A DNA stretch of 64,000 bases from Lacibacter cauensis (GTDB lineage Bacteria > Bacteroidota > Bacteroidia > Chitinophagales > Chitinophagaceae): positions 434,001-498,000 of the forward strand of contig NZ_VLLE01000003.1 in NCBI RefSeq assembly GCF_007830055.1, given 5' to 3'. A program made the position numbers and the translations under genes. The first letter of the stretch is position 1. The number at the start of each line of letters is the position of its first letter. Positions 28,101 to 36,160 of this stretch are shown in pieces. The notes below the pieces were generated by a model. It was not told where the DNA came from and ran no database searches. It was given only the letters and a program-made list of their open reading frames with translations.

Positions 28101-29327
28101 GGTTATGTAGAATACCGGTTGTTGAAAGCTAATGGAGAGTATGCTTATATCTCCGACCGCTTTTCTATTACCCGTGATGAAGATGGTGCAGCCATAAAGA
28201 TGTTTGGATCGAAGCAGGATGTTACAGCGAGGAAGTTAGCTGAAGAGCAATTACGCAAAAGCCTGGAAGAAAACAGTATCATGGCTTCCAGATTGTCAAC
28301 CATCTTAAATACACTGCCGGCCAATATTGCTTTGATCGATAAAAAAGGAATTATTCAGGATGTAAATCAATCATGGAACGAAAGCAATAAAAGACTTTGT
28401 CCGATTATTGGGAAGTATACTGTTGGCGATAACTATTTATCTGCAAAAGGCCGGTCTAAAAATTCTACAGTTGATGTAAAGGAAATGGTTGTTGGAATAA
28501 GAGCTGTGCTGAGTGGTGCAAAAAATGATTTTGTAATGGAGCATTCCTGCGAATTACAAAATCATAAAAGCTGGTTCAGGATGATTGTAACAGCGCTACG
28601 TGGTAACGGATTTGAAGGAGCTGTTGTAATGCACATTGATATTACAGAGGTAAAGCGACTGGAGATGGAACGATTGAAAAGCCAGATCGACGAGCAGCGA
28701 AAAATAACACAAGCAATGCTGCAAGGCCAGGAGAAAGAACGCAATACCATTGGTATAGAACTGCACGATAACGTTAACCAGATTCTGGTAGGTACCAATA
28801 TGCTGTTATCGATGATCAGCGCTAACCGGTCGATGCTGGAGGAGTTTTTACCAAAATGTATTGAAAACATACGCCATGCAGTAAATGAAAACAGACGGAT
28901 CTCCCATGAGCTGGTTACACCGAACCGTGTTACAGAAACAATTTTGCAGCAGATAACCAGGCTTACACAAACAATGTTAAACAGTGTTGGGCTGAAAACT
29001 AAAATCAACAACAAAGCTTTTTCTGATGATTTGTTGAGCGACGAACAAAAACTTACAGCATACCGTATTGTGCAGGAGCAGTGCACAAATATTCTAAAGC
29101 ATTCCAAAGCAGAAAAGGTGGTAATTACACTTTCCACTACCAACTCGTTATTTAAAATGCGTATTGCAGATAATGGTATTGGTTTGAAAAATGGAAAAGC
29201 AGAAGAAGGCATTGGTTTAAAAAATATCCGTAACCGTTTAACGGTACTGGATGGAACGGCAGTAGTTGAATCGGCAACGGGTAAAGGATTTGCACTGCTG
29301 GTTGAAATGCCGTTGGCGCAGTATTGA
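25140..29327 (+). CDS. Very large multi-PAS sensor histidine kinase (HisKA_3 type), orphan
   Basis: The protein has 1395 residues and no transmembrane helix. About eight PAS/PAC modules run from residue 10 to about 1175, separated by coiled-coil linkers (for example 225-275, 'QLQAVNNDLEEKVKVRTEEI'). They end in a HisKA_3 helix with phospho-acceptor His1209 in 'IGIELHDNVNQ' and an HATPase_c domain ('RIADNGIGLKNGKAEEGIGL'). The PAS at about 910-1035 ('RYESVANATSDAMWEHD') closely resembles two modules of the 3881-7309 kinase, so these are paralogous cassettes. No response regulator follows, unlike the kinase at 3881; the partner must be elsewhere. The input signal is unknown. Confidence 0.93.
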   Translation: MIPTSTLPLLMSALPGCSFILTPDGCILAATADCSSLASGTDNNVQGRLLSAVLQVGNNQIESITNLISHATATNQQQSLEASVKFLTGVFINCKHTCKPVMENGQLQALIYTVEQIPEVGRYDKFRVLLDLAPEAIIISNDKGIIEFVNTKAEQVFQFTKQEMVGSTVEMLIPQQLREKHQQQRATFVKEQRMRAMQTGIELKAVRKDGHIFPADIALAPVRSEEGNYMMVTVRDITERKKAQEDLESLALQLQAVNNDLEEKVKVRTEEIKKSEIQYRNLFENNPLPMWIFDPHTFRFLAVNRQAVMKYGYSEAEFIGMTLYDIRPEEEHERLKGIEPLIESFEGSQNRGVWKHITKAGNEILVEAWAQTIMFDGIEARLALLEDVTDKVHTENVVKASERRFRSLIENSFDLIVLLDASFRITYRSPSVNRTTGRTDEDTIGTDALAFIHPEDIEKVGKAIKELMHAPGSTVKCLFRYQKKDGTYLWMEGTATNLLHDADVQSIVFNYRDVSEKKEAEEKAKISEERYRNSLDTMIEGVQIIGYDKKYIYVNDAFSKQIGIPKEALIGRNLLELVPAMSENRIYQLAEECMAEQKSMQIENMFIFPGGFQIWFQLSLQPVPEGIFILSVDITDKVRAAKALKEERGKLESIAAVVPGLIYSFRMAPDGSFTMPYANNAVEEIYGFTFEQLKNNPQPIFDRIYPEDAEMIFREITASAENLTAWQVEHRYNHPEKGLVWHNGSSMPMREADGSTVWHGMIMDITEQKKAQQKITEQNAQLHTLSNNLPGVMIYQLTGTSLESRKFTYLSKEVTRITGCSPQEVMDNPFILYNSILEEDRAVMEQAEIDSYIHKTTFNVEVRSRNYKNEIRWLNIVSTPREVDKNTVVWDGFHLDITDRKNAEAEIKHSNERYESVANATSDAMWEHDYRTGKTFVLGNGYKNLFGYPIVNDYYDLKFWESRIHPDDRERVVKEEDRARDNKRITKGYVEYRLLKANGEYAYISDRFSITRDEDGAAIKMFGSKQDVTARKLAEEQLRKSLEENSIMASRLSTILNTLPANIALIDKKGIIQDVNQSWNESNKRLCPIIGKYTVGDNYLSAKGRSKNSTVDVKEMVVGIRAVLSGAKNDFVMEHSCELQNHKSWFRMIVTALRGNGFEGAVVMHIDITEVKRLEMERLKSQIDEQRKITQAMLQGQEKERNTIGIELHDNVNQILVGTNMLLSMISANRSMLEEFLPKCIENIRHAVNENRRISHELVTPNRVTETILQQITRLTQTMLNSVGLKTKINNKAFSDDLLSDEQKLTAYRIVQEQCTNILKHSKAEKVVITLSTTNSLFKMRIADNGIGLKNGKAEEGIGLKNIRNRLTVLDGTAVVESATGKGFALLVEMPLAQY

Positions 29328-29350
29328 TGTTTATTGATACTTACTGATAC

Positions 29351-29383
29351 AACAACGCCACTACATTTTGTAGTGGCGTTGTT
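29351..29383. terminator. Bidirectional terminator between PAS kinase and tricorn-like gene
   Basis: AACAACGCCACTACA (29351-29365), loop TTT, TGTAGTGGCGTTGTT (29369-29383): a perfect 15-base stem between convergent genes. Confidence 0.85.
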
Positions 29384-29409
29384 CGTACTTCTAACTTTGT
29401 GCCTCGTAC

Positions 29410-32400
29410 TTATTTTGTTTCTTTCATCAATTCTTTTACAGCTGTTTCCAATTGCTGGTCGCTGCCGGTACTTACTTTTTCATTTTCGTTCTTCACTTTT
29501 ACATGCGGTTCTGTTTGTGCATTTTCGAGGTAGTTGCCGTTACTGTCTTTACAACCAACAGTAGGCGCACCCCAACGGATACCGGTATCCATCAGTGCCT
29601 CCCACGCAGCAAACGAACAGGTGCCCGGTACAGGCATACCCACTAATTTACCAATACCTACTTCTTTCACCATGTATGCATAACAATGACCATCGCTGTA
29701 GTTGCCTTCATTCGCTAATGAAATGCTGGGTTTGGTCCAGCGGAAATTAGGTTCGTAACCATTGCTGCGTGTATCAGTAGCATAGTCCATAAACTTTTTG
29801 CCGCTGAGGAACATCGCTAAATCTGCAACCAAGTCGCCACCGCCGTTGTTGCGGGTATCCACTACAATACCTTTCTTTTGGAAATACTTACCCATGATTT
29901 CTTCATAGGTTGTACGGTAAGCACCATCGTTCATACCCGGTATATGTACATAACCCAATGTGCCGTTGCTCATCTTATCAACCTCATCAGCATTGCGTTT
30001 TACCCAGCGTGCATACAGCAAACGGTTTTCTTCGCCTAACGAAACAGGTTTAATAATGAGTTCACGTTTTGTATTTCCTTCAACCAAAACAACCAATGTG
30101 TTCTTTCCTGCTTTGCGGTTGAGGTATTGTGCAATGTCTTTATCTGCTGTAATAACTTCACCATCGATGCTTTCAATAATGGTTCCTGCTTTTACATTCA
30201 TCCCTGCTTTGTCTAACGGACCATCTTTAATTACTTCCAGTATTTTAATACCGTTGCCTTTGTGTGTAAAGTCGTAGAAAATACCCAGTGCGGCAGTAGC
30301 ATCTGCATTGGCAGTAAAGTTGCCACTGTATGCAGCACCGCTATGGCTCACATTTAATTCGCCCAGCAACTCACTCAGCATTTCACTCATTTCATAGTTG
30401 TTGCCGATATGCGGTAAGTATTTTTCGTAATCAGGTTTGTAGCTATCCCAATCAATACCGTGGAATGATTTGGTGTAGAATGTATTTTTTGTTCTGCGCC
30501 ATACATGATCGAACTGGTACTGGCGTTCCTTCAATCCATCTACCAGCATTTCTCCATTGATGCTGATGCGGTCTTGTTTACCACCGGCCGGATCAATTTT
30601 CATAAATCCACCATCGGCATTCAGGAAAATACTCTTCTGTTCTTTATCCCATACCATACTGGCAAAACCGGTATTCAACGGCACCAGCATTTTGGTTTCT
30701 TTGGTACGGAGATTAGTGGTCCATAAATTCATGCCACGTTCAAAACGTGCCAGGTAGTAAAGTGTTTCTCCATCTTTACTTACCAATGCATCGCCCATTG
30801 AAGAGGAGTGAATGGTGAGTTTTGTTTTACGCAAACTCAAGCCATCCCAATCAATCACAACAGAATCTTTTGCTGCAGTTTTCTTTTTGCTGGTATCTGC
30901 TTTTGCTTTGTTTTCTTCCGTTTCTTTTAACAAAGCAGCTTCTTCTTTGCTCAACTTAAAACGATCGAACGCTTCCTGTGTAAAGAACATCGCATAGGCA
31001 TCGGCCTGCGAACCACCACTCATAGCTGCACCACGCAAACCATCTCTGTTGCTGAACCACAGCATGCCTTTACCACCCATAATCCATTTGGCATTAAAAT
31101 CGCCGAAACCGCTTTGTGTAAGGTTTTCAATTTTCTTACCATCGGCACTTACAATACCTACTTCGCCAACAGCACTGCCCGGCATTGCATAATCAAACAA
31201 CAACCATTTACCATCGGGGCTCCACTGGAAGTATTGATCATTCTCTGTCCATGCAAATAAATGATCGCCGCTTAAAATGGTACGGCTTTGCTTGCTTGCA
31301 AGATTGTAAATGCGCAGTTGATTACGGTTCTCAATAAACGCCAGTTCTTTTCCATCGGGCGAGTACAAAGGTTGTGTATTGGTATTTTTATTTTCCAGTA
31401 CAGCTGTTTCTTTTAAAAGGGTAGACGCATAGAAATAAGGTTCTTCCTTGCGTTCCATTCTGGTTTCATAAATACTCCATTTGCCATCACGTTCGCTGCA
31501 ATAAATAATGCTTTTTCCATCGGGAGCAAAGCTTACAGCTGTTTCTGCTTCGGGTGTATTGGTAATGCGTTTGGTTATACCACCATCTACACTGGTAACA
31601 AATACTTCTCCACGGTATACAAAGGCAATTTCTTTTCCGTTGGGGGCAACACTCATACCACTGCCGCTTGTAACACGGTACACCTGCTCACGGTTATTGC
31701 GTGCATCGGCTAAAATAGTAATGTTGAGTTTTTGTGCAGATGCGCCGGGCTTCATTGTATAGATATCGCCATCGTAACTGTAACACAGCAAACCATCGTT
31801 GCTGCTGCTGAGGAAACGTACCGGATGTTTTTTATACGAAGTGAGTTTCTCCGATTTGCCACCACTCATACTCATTTTGTGAATATTGAATGAGCCGCTT
31901 TCTTCACTCAGGTAATAGAAACCGCTTTCATCGGTTGTAAACACAGGGCTTCTGTCTTCACCATTAAACGAAGTGATTTGTTTGTGTGTATTGGTTTTAA
32001 AATCGTACAGCACAATATCTCTTGTAATAGCCGATGTATGATGTTTACGCCAGATGTTTTCGCCGCCAACTTTATTGTGATAGATGAGTTTGCTGCCATC
32101 CTTGCTGAACTTCACATCTTCTGCAGGTGTTGTAAAGAGTTGATTCACTCTGCCGCCATTGATTGAAACACTGTAAAGCTCCGTCATGTAACCGGAAGGA
32201 TATTGGCGGTTGGTTGGTAAATCCATCCGTGTACCACCAAATACAACTGCCTTGTTATCGTTGGTAAAACTGTACGGGTATTCCGCCATTGAATGATAAG
32301 TAAGACGTTTGGCTTCACCACCTTCAACCGGAATCAGAAACACATCGAAGTTGCCGTAACGATCGCTGGCAAAGGCAATGCTTTTACCATCTTTACTCCA

Positions 32401-32610
32401 CACCGGCATAAAGTCGTGTGCTTCGTGCATGGTAAGCGGAGTAGCAGTACCACCTGTGGATGCTACTTTGTACAAATCGCCTTTGTACGTAAACACAATG
32501 GTTTTACCATCGGGCGAAATTGAAGGATACCTTAACCAGGAAGGAGTTTGGGCTTTGCTTAAAAAGCCAAGTGCTGTGAGACAAATGCTCAGCGCCAGAA
32601 ATTTTCTCAT
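29410..32610 (-). CDS. Tricorn-like S41 protease (beta-propeller, PDZ, S41)
   Basis: The protein has 1066 residues: a signal peptide (1-20), then PD40/WD40-type beta-propeller repeats over about 30-650 (repeated 'SPDGK' and 'S-x-DG' blades such as 'YPSISPDGKTIVFTYKGDLY'), a tricorn C1-like helical segment (about 680-760), a PDZ domain (about 765-850, 'IKDGPLDKAGM', 'IESIDGEVI') and an S41 peptidase domain (about 860-1060). The S41 part has 'GIVVDTRNNGGGDLVADLAM' and the likely nucleophile region 'GTCSFAAWEAL'. Relatives degrade oligopeptides released by other proteases. The signal peptide places this one in the periplasm. It is a stand-alone gene. Confidence 0.93.
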   Translation of the reverse strand: MRKFLALSICLTALGFLSKAQTPSWLRYPSISPDGKTIVFTYKGDLYKVASTGGTATPLTMHEAHDFMPVWSKDGKSIAFASDRYGNFDVFLIPVEGGEAKRLTYHSMAEYPYSFTNDNKAVVFGGTRMDLPTNRQYPSGYMTELYSVSINGGRVNQLFTTPAEDVKFSKDGSKLIYHNKVGGENIWRKHHTSAITRDIVLYDFKTNTHKQITSFNGEDRSPVFTTDESGFYYLSEESGSFNIHKMSMSGGKSEKLTSYKKHPVRFLSSSNDGLLCYSYDGDIYTMKPGASAQKLNITILADARNNREQVYRVTSGSGMSVAPNGKEIAFVYRGEVFVTSVDGGITKRITNTPEAETAVSFAPDGKSIIYCSERDGKWSIYETRMERKEEPYFYASTLLKETAVLENKNTNTQPLYSPDGKELAFIENRNQLRIYNLASKQSRTILSGDHLFAWTENDQYFQWSPDGKWLLFDYAMPGSAVGEVGIVSADGKKIENLTQSGFGDFNAKWIMGGKGMLWFSNRDGLRGAAMSGGSQADAYAMFFTQEAFDRFKLSKEEAALLKETEENKAKADTSKKKTAAKDSVVIDWDGLSLRKTKLTIHSSSMGDALVSKDGETLYYLARFERGMNLWTTNLRTKETKMLVPLNTGFASMVWDKEQKSIFLNADGGFMKIDPAGGKQDRISINGEMLVDGLKERQYQFDHVWRRTKNTFYTKSFHGIDWDSYKPDYEKYLPHIGNNYEMSEMLSELLGELNVSHSGAAYSGNFTANADATAALGIFYDFTHKGNGIKILEVIKDGPLDKAGMNVKAGTIIESIDGEVITADKDIAQYLNRKAGKNTLVVLVEGNTKRELIIKPVSLGEENRLLYARWVKRNADEVDKMSNGTLGYVHIPGMNDGAYRTTYEEIMGKYFQKKGIVVDTRNNGGGDLVADLAMFLSGKKFMDYATDTRSNGYEPNFRWTKPSISLANEGNYSDGHCYAYMVKEVGIGKLVGMPVPGTCSFAAWEALMDTGIRWGAPTVGCKDSNGNYLENAQTEPHVKVKNENEKVSTGSDQQLETAVKELMKETK

Positions 32611-32731
32611 AAACTTTTTTGCTTAAGTGATAAAGATAAAGGGAAAACAAAATGCGTGGAGAGAATTTGATGGGTGGCTTGTGGGCTAAGCGATAAGAGA
32701 GAGAAAGGGATAAAGACCTAAAGATTGGAGT

Positions 32732-33055
32732 TTATCTTCTTCTACGGATAACAGACTTAAGATTCTGAGGGTTTTGCCTGTTGTTGAAAATTGCGATGAT
32801 TTCTATGTTTCTTACTGATGGCTTGTAGATGATAAGCGTTTTCGGATGAATTGCGTATTTGCGGAGATTCTTTCGTTTGTTAAGGATTGGGAAAAGGCGT
32901 GGTTGATTTGCTATGACAGATAAAAAAGCAATCCACTTTTTATGAAATTTTTCGACAGCAGATTGACCGAATTCTGTTTGCAGGTATAGATAGAGCTCAT
33001 CGAGCTCTTTGGCAGCTAATGGTGATAGAATTATTTGCTTAGGCTTTAATGCCAT
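32732..33055 (-). CDS. RelE/ParE-family toxin
   Basis: The protein has 107 residues with the RelE/ParE fold pattern: an N-terminal strand 'IILSPLAAKELDELYLYL', a helical hairpin 'SAVEKFHKKWIAFLSVIANQ', and C-terminal strands 'KTLIIYKPSVRNIEIIAIFN' ending in a very basic tail (RRRR). ParE members poison gyrase, while RelE members cut mRNA at the ribosome; the Arg/Tyr residues needed to tell which cannot be judged here. Its start lies 17 bases inside the upstream antitoxin-like gene, the usual toxin-antitoxin arrangement. Confidence 0.85.
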   Translation of the reverse strand: MALKPKQIILSPLAAKELDELYLYLQTEFGQSAVEKFHKKWIAFLSVIANQPRLFPILNKRKNLRKYAIHPKTLIIYKPSVRNIEIIAIFNNRQNPQNLKSVIRRRR

Positions 33056-33287
33056 ATTTTTTTGCTAATGATGCAGTTACTTTTTTGGCACTGATTCCTT
33101 TACCTTCTTTTAATTGTTTGATACCAAGATCAATTTTTTTCTTTTGTTCAGCTGATAAATCAACCCATGAAGGACTGCCTTTTTGCTGACTTACCATTTT
33201 AAATACATCGTACATGCTTTTGATGGTACTTTCATCAGCTTTATCTAGTTCCTTTAATAACTCACTTTTCATTTGTTTAATACTCAT
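33039..33287 (-). CDS. Antitoxin of the ParE/RelE pair
   Basis: The 82-residue protein is mostly helical and strongly charged (MSIKQMKSELLKELDKADES at the start; 'AEQKKKIDLGIKQLKEGKG' in the middle). It fits a recurrent antitoxin type encoded directly before ParE/RelE toxins in Bacteroidota. Its C-terminus overlaps the toxin start by 17 bases. Assignment rests mainly on context. There is no obvious DNA-binding motif, so autoregulation cannot be inferred. Confidence 0.8.
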   Translation of the reverse strand: MSIKQMKSELLKELDKADESTIKSMYDVFKMVSQQKGSPSWVDLSAEQKKKIDLGIKQLKEGKGISAKKVTASLAKKYGIKA

Positions 33288-33377
33288 CTGACTGAATTTT
33301 ATACAAATTACCTCTCTTCCAGCATAAAAAAAAGCCTTCCTGTTTCTTTTCTGTCTTTGTTCCTTTGTAGTTCAAAA

Positions 33378-33408
33378 AACAAAAAGCGAACCCATACAGA
33401 TTCGCTTT
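33378..33408 (-). terminator. Terminator of msrB
   Basis: AAAGCGAA (33383-33390) pairs with TTCGCTTT (33401-33408). On the minus strand the stem is followed by a T-rich run (TTTGTTTTTTG). Confidence 0.7.
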
Positions 33409-33433
33409 CGTTGATAATTATCTCTAACAGTAC

Positions 33434-34003
33434 TTATCCTTTCTTCTCATTAAACTTCTTCTCGGTTTCTTTTGCTTTTTCAAAATCCAGAATAACACCG
33501 TTAATGCAGTAACGCAAACCTGTTGGTGGCGGACCGTCTTCAAACACATGACCCAGATGCGCTTTGCAACGGCCACATTGCACTTCGGTACGCTGCATAC
33601 CATGACTGTTGTCGGGTGTGTAAATGATGGATCCTTTGCTGATGGGTTCATAAAAGCTCGGCCATCCGCAACCACTGTCGAACTTTGTATCGCTCTTAAA
33701 CAATGCATTGCCGCAGGCCGCACAATAATACGTACCCACTTCATCAAATTTTTCAAACTTACTGGTCCATGGGCGCTCCGTACCTTTCTGGCGGGCAATA
33801 TAATACACATCTGAAGGCAGAATTTTTTTCCATTCTTCTTCGCTCATGTTTACTTTACTGGAATCTGTTTTGGAATAAACAGGGTTTCCCGGTTTTTTCG
33901 CTTCACTCATAGTATTCTTTTTTACGTTCGGTTGACTTGTTTGTGCTTCGCAACTTACCAGTACCAGGCTCAGCAATACAAGCATACTAACAATTCGTTT
34001 CAT
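33434..34003 (-). CDS. msrB: Peptide-methionine (R)-S-oxide reductase, lipoprotein form
   Basis: The protein has 189 residues. An N-terminal lipoprotein signal (…LVLVSC at residue 18) is followed by an MsrB domain (about 52-180). Zinc-binding CxxC pairs are 'CAAC' and 'CGRC', the fold signature is 'GCGWPSF', and the catalytic Cys sits in 'RYCINGVILDF'. It reduces the R epimer of methionine sulfoxide in proteins. The lipobox places it in the envelope, where it would repair oxidised periplasmic or outer-membrane proteins. It is a single-gene unit with a terminator downstream at 33378-33408. A long ORF in another frame of the same strand is a shadow. Confidence 0.96.
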   Translation of the reverse strand: MKRIVSMLVLLSLVLVSCEAQTSQPNVKKNTMSEAKKPGNPVYSKTDSSKVNMSEEEWKKILPSDVYYIARQKGTERPWTSKFEKFDEVGTYYCAACGNALFKSDTKFDSGCGWPSFYEPISKGSIIYTPDNSHGMQRTEVQCGRCKAHLGHVFEDGPPPTGLRYCINGVILDFEKAKETEKKFNEKKG

Positions 34004-34187
34004 GCCAATTTCATTTGATTGAATAAAGTTACGTAGGTTCTTATACTAACGGATGTCTGTTAAACGACAGATACCGACTCTTAACAAACCTTTGTTTTAA
34101 ACAAATTCCAATCAAAATAAGTTCAGTTTGCAGATTTTTAAACGATGCTGACTATATTTACAGCCTCACTAAGGTAGTTACGTGCTT

Positions 34188-34769
34188 ATGTTTAATTTGA
34201 TTCTGTTTGGCCCTCCCGGTAGCGGCAAGGGTACGCAATCCGAGAAATTAATTGTTGAATATGGTCTCAAGCACTTGAGCACAGGCGATTTGTTGCGCAG
34301 CGAAATAGCCGCACAAACACCGCTTGGTATGGAGGCTAAAAAGCTGATGGACAAAGGTCAGCTGGTGCCCGATGAAGTAGTGATTGGTATGATCAGTTCG
34401 GCATTGGATGCTAACCCGCAGGCAAAAGGCTTTTTGTTTGATGGATTTCCACGTACGGTGGCACAGGCCGAGGCATTGGATAAATTATTAAAGCTGAAAG
34501 GCACACAGATTTCTGCCATGATTGCTTTGCTGGTAAGTGAAGAAGAACTGGTGAAGCGTTTGCTCAACCGTGGATTAACCAGCGGCCGCAGCGACGATAC
34601 CAACGAAGAAGTGATTCGTGCACGTATTACAGAATACCGCAACAAAACATCGGTGGTGGCCGATTACTATAAGCAGTTTGATAAGTTTGCTGAAGTAAAA
34701 GGTGAAGGAACCATTGATGAAATTTTTGCAGCACTGCAAAAAGAAATTGATGCTTATATGGAAGCATAA
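34188..34769 (+). CDS. adk: Adenylate kinase
   Basis: The 193-residue protein is a short-lid adenylate kinase: AMP + ATP to 2 ADP in the cytosol. The Walker A loop is 'GPPGSGKGTQ' (residues 7-16). The AMP-binding part has 'HLSTGDLLRSE' and 'GFPRTVAQAE', and the lid arginines lie around 'RGLTSGRSDD'. The zinc-finger lid of long forms is absent, as is usual in Bacteroidota. The ATG at 34188 (MFNLILFGPP) is preferred over the in-frame GTG two codons earlier. A strong terminator follows, which also seems to feed the next promoter. Confidence 0.97.
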   Translation: MFNLILFGPPGSGKGTQSEKLIVEYGLKHLSTGDLLRSEIAAQTPLGMEAKKLMDKGQLVPDEVVIGMISSALDANPQAKGFLFDGFPRTVAQAEALDKLLKLKGTQISAMIALLVSEEELVKRLLNRGLTSGRSDDTNEEVIRARITEYRNKTSVVADYYKQFDKFAEVKGEGTIDEIFAALQKEIDAYMEA

Positions 34770-34787
34770 GCTTCGTTGAAATAAGTG

Positions 34788-34815
34788 AGCCCTTCGTTTT
34801 ACGAAGGGCTTTTTT
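34788..34815 (+). terminator. Terminator of adk
   Basis: AGCCCTTCGT (34788-34797), loop TTT, ACGAAGGGCT (34801-34810), then a T run. The T run coincides with the -33 position of a possible promoter for the next gene (TATCTTCA at 34834-34841). Confidence 0.92.
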
Positions 34816-34845
34816 GTGTCAGCAACTTCTCACTATCTTCAGTAT

Positions 34846-35286
34846 ATGAAAAGACTTCTATTCCTTTTACTGTTAATTAGTACAGTACATGCATCTGCAC
34901 AAAAAGCAATGGATGAATCGGCAACCGAAAAATTTGTATTGAAACTGCATGAAGCAAAGTTTCGCTGGATGGTGAACAAACGGCTCGATTCGTTAAACAA
35001 CATGCTCGATGAGCGTGTACAGTACGTTCATTCGAACGGATGGATACAAAACAAAAAAGAAGTAATTGAAGATATCCGGTCGGGTAAACTTACAATGACG
35101 AATGTAAAAGTAACAGAGGCGAAAGCACGGGTATACAAAGGATTTGTGATTGTAAACGGCAAAGGCATCTTCAGTGGTATCATGGACGGCAAGCCGCTGG
35201 ATATTTCGTTGCTGTATACCGAAGTTTATGCCAAGCGCCAAAACGGATGGCTGTTGGTAAGCCGGCATGCAAATAAATTGCAGTAG
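34846..35286 (+). CDS. Secreted SnoaL/DUF4440-like protein
   Basis: The protein has 146 residues from the ATG at 34846, which gives a perfect signal peptide (MKRLLFLLLLISTVHASAQ); the upstream in-frame extension from a GTG at 34816 overlaps the adk terminator and is rejected. The mature part matches the NTF2-like/DUF4440 cone fold: a helix 'LHEAKFRWMVNKRLDSL', then 'LDERVQYVHSNGWIQNKKEV' and beta strands to 'NGWLLVSRHANKLQ'. Such domains bind small molecules or act as simple enzymes; no catalytic residues can be assigned. It is probably periplasmic. Confidence 0.85.
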   Translation: MKRLLFLLLLISTVHASAQKAMDESATEKFVLKLHEAKFRWMVNKRLDSLNNMLDERVQYVHSNGWIQNKKEVIEDIRSGKLTMTNVKVTEAKARVYKGFVIVNGKGIFSGIMDGKPLDISLLYTEVYAKRQNGWLLVSRHANKLQ

Positions 35287-35299
35287 AATGTAAAAGTCA

Positions 35300-35316
35300 G
35301 GCCGCTCAAAGCGGCC
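35300..35316 (+). terminator. Hairpin between the DUF4440-like and SDR genes
   Basis: GGCCGCT (35300-35306), loop CAA, AGCGGCC (35310-35316). No T run follows, so it may be a weak terminator or an RNA-stability hairpin in an operon. Confidence 0.45.
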
Positions 35317-35339
35317 AGACCTGAAATAAAAAATAGAAC

Positions 35340-36110
35340 ATGAATCTTTATTTAAACGATCAGCTGTTTATCGTTGGTGGCGCAACCAGTGGATTTGGTA
35401 AAGCAGTAGCACATGCATTACTCAACGAAGGTGCAAATGTGATTGCAGTTGCAAGAGGCGAAGAACAATTACACGAGCAGTACGATATGCACAGCAATGC
35501 AGAAGTTGTGGTGGGCGATATAACTGAGTCAACCACCATTGAAGCTTTAAAATATCTTGTTGCCGATCGGGAGCTGCATGGAATGTTGGTTAATGCCGGC
35601 GGCCCACCTGCAAAAACAGTGTTGGAAACAACACTCACCGATTGGGATGATGCTTATAAAAAAATATTGCGCTGGAAAGTGGAATTGACACAGGCATTTG
35701 TACCTGCCATGATCAATGCAGGCTATGGCCGTATTGTGTATGTTGAAAGCAGCAGTGTGAAACAACCCATTGAAAATTTAGTGTTGAGTACATCGCTTCG
35801 GTTAGCTGTCGTTGGCTTTGTAAAAACATTGAGCCAGGAAATAGCCAAAAGCGGAGTTACATTGAATATACTTGGTCCGGGTAGTCATAATACACCCGCT
35901 ATCGACAGGTTGTATCACAAAAAAAGTGAACAGACTGGTTTGGATTTTGATACAGTGAAACAAGCTGCCATACAACAAATACCAGTTGGCCGTTTAGGTG
36001 ATGCGGATGATTTTGCATCGCTGGCTTTATGGTTGCTGAGTAAGCACAGTGGGTTTGTAACCGGACAAACAATGATGGTGGATGGTGGAGCCGTACGGTC
36101 TACTTTATAA
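35340..36110 (+). CDS. SDR-family oxidoreductase lacking the usual Tyr-x3-Lys
   Basis: The protein has 256 residues with a Rossmann fold. The nucleotide-binding glycine motif is 'GGATSGFGKA' (residues 13-22), followed by 'NAGGPPAK' in place of N-N-A-G. The catalytic Ser is present in 'VYVESSSVKQP', but the usual Y-x-x-x-K is replaced by 'NLVLSTSLRLAVVGFVKTL'. This matches a recurrent subgroup annotated 3-oxoacyl-ACP reductase (FabG-like), whose catalysis is doubtful. The C-terminus 'FVTGQTMMVDGGAVRSTL' is standard. It is followed by a strong terminator and may be co-transcribed with the preceding secreted protein. Confidence 0.9.
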   Translation: MNLYLNDQLFIVGGATSGFGKAVAHALLNEGANVIAVARGEEQLHEQYDMHSNAEVVVGDITESTTIEALKYLVADRELHGMLVNAGGPPAKTVLETTLTDWDDAYKKILRWKVELTQAFVPAMINAGYGRIVYVESSSVKQPIENLVLSTSLRLAVVGFVKTLSQEIAKSGVTLNILGPGSHNTPAIDRLYHKKSEQTGLDFDTVKQAAIQQIPVGRLGDADDFASLALWLLSKHSGFVTGQTMMVDGGAVRSTL

Positions 36111-36132
36111 ATACACTTTATCGTAAATAGCA

Positions 36133-36160
36133 ACGGAGCGCTTTTAGCGCTCCGTTTGTT
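36133..36160. terminator. Bidirectional terminator between SDR gene and ars operon
   Basis: ACGGAGCGCT (36133-36142), loop TTT, AGCGCTCCGT (36146-36155), then TTGTTTT. On the minus strand it lies just after the 16-residue ORF, so it marks the end of the arsR-arsM transcript as well. Confidence 0.9.

Noticed and set aside
28562-29212. 216-codon ORF opposite the large PAS kinase
   Set aside because: Antisense shadow of the kinase HisKA/HATPase region; Ser/Phe/Ile-rich with no family pattern.
33424-33810. 128-codon ORF on the minus strand in another frame of msrB
   Set aside because: It overlaps msrB fully, has no family signature, and the MsrB motifs are all in the other frame.
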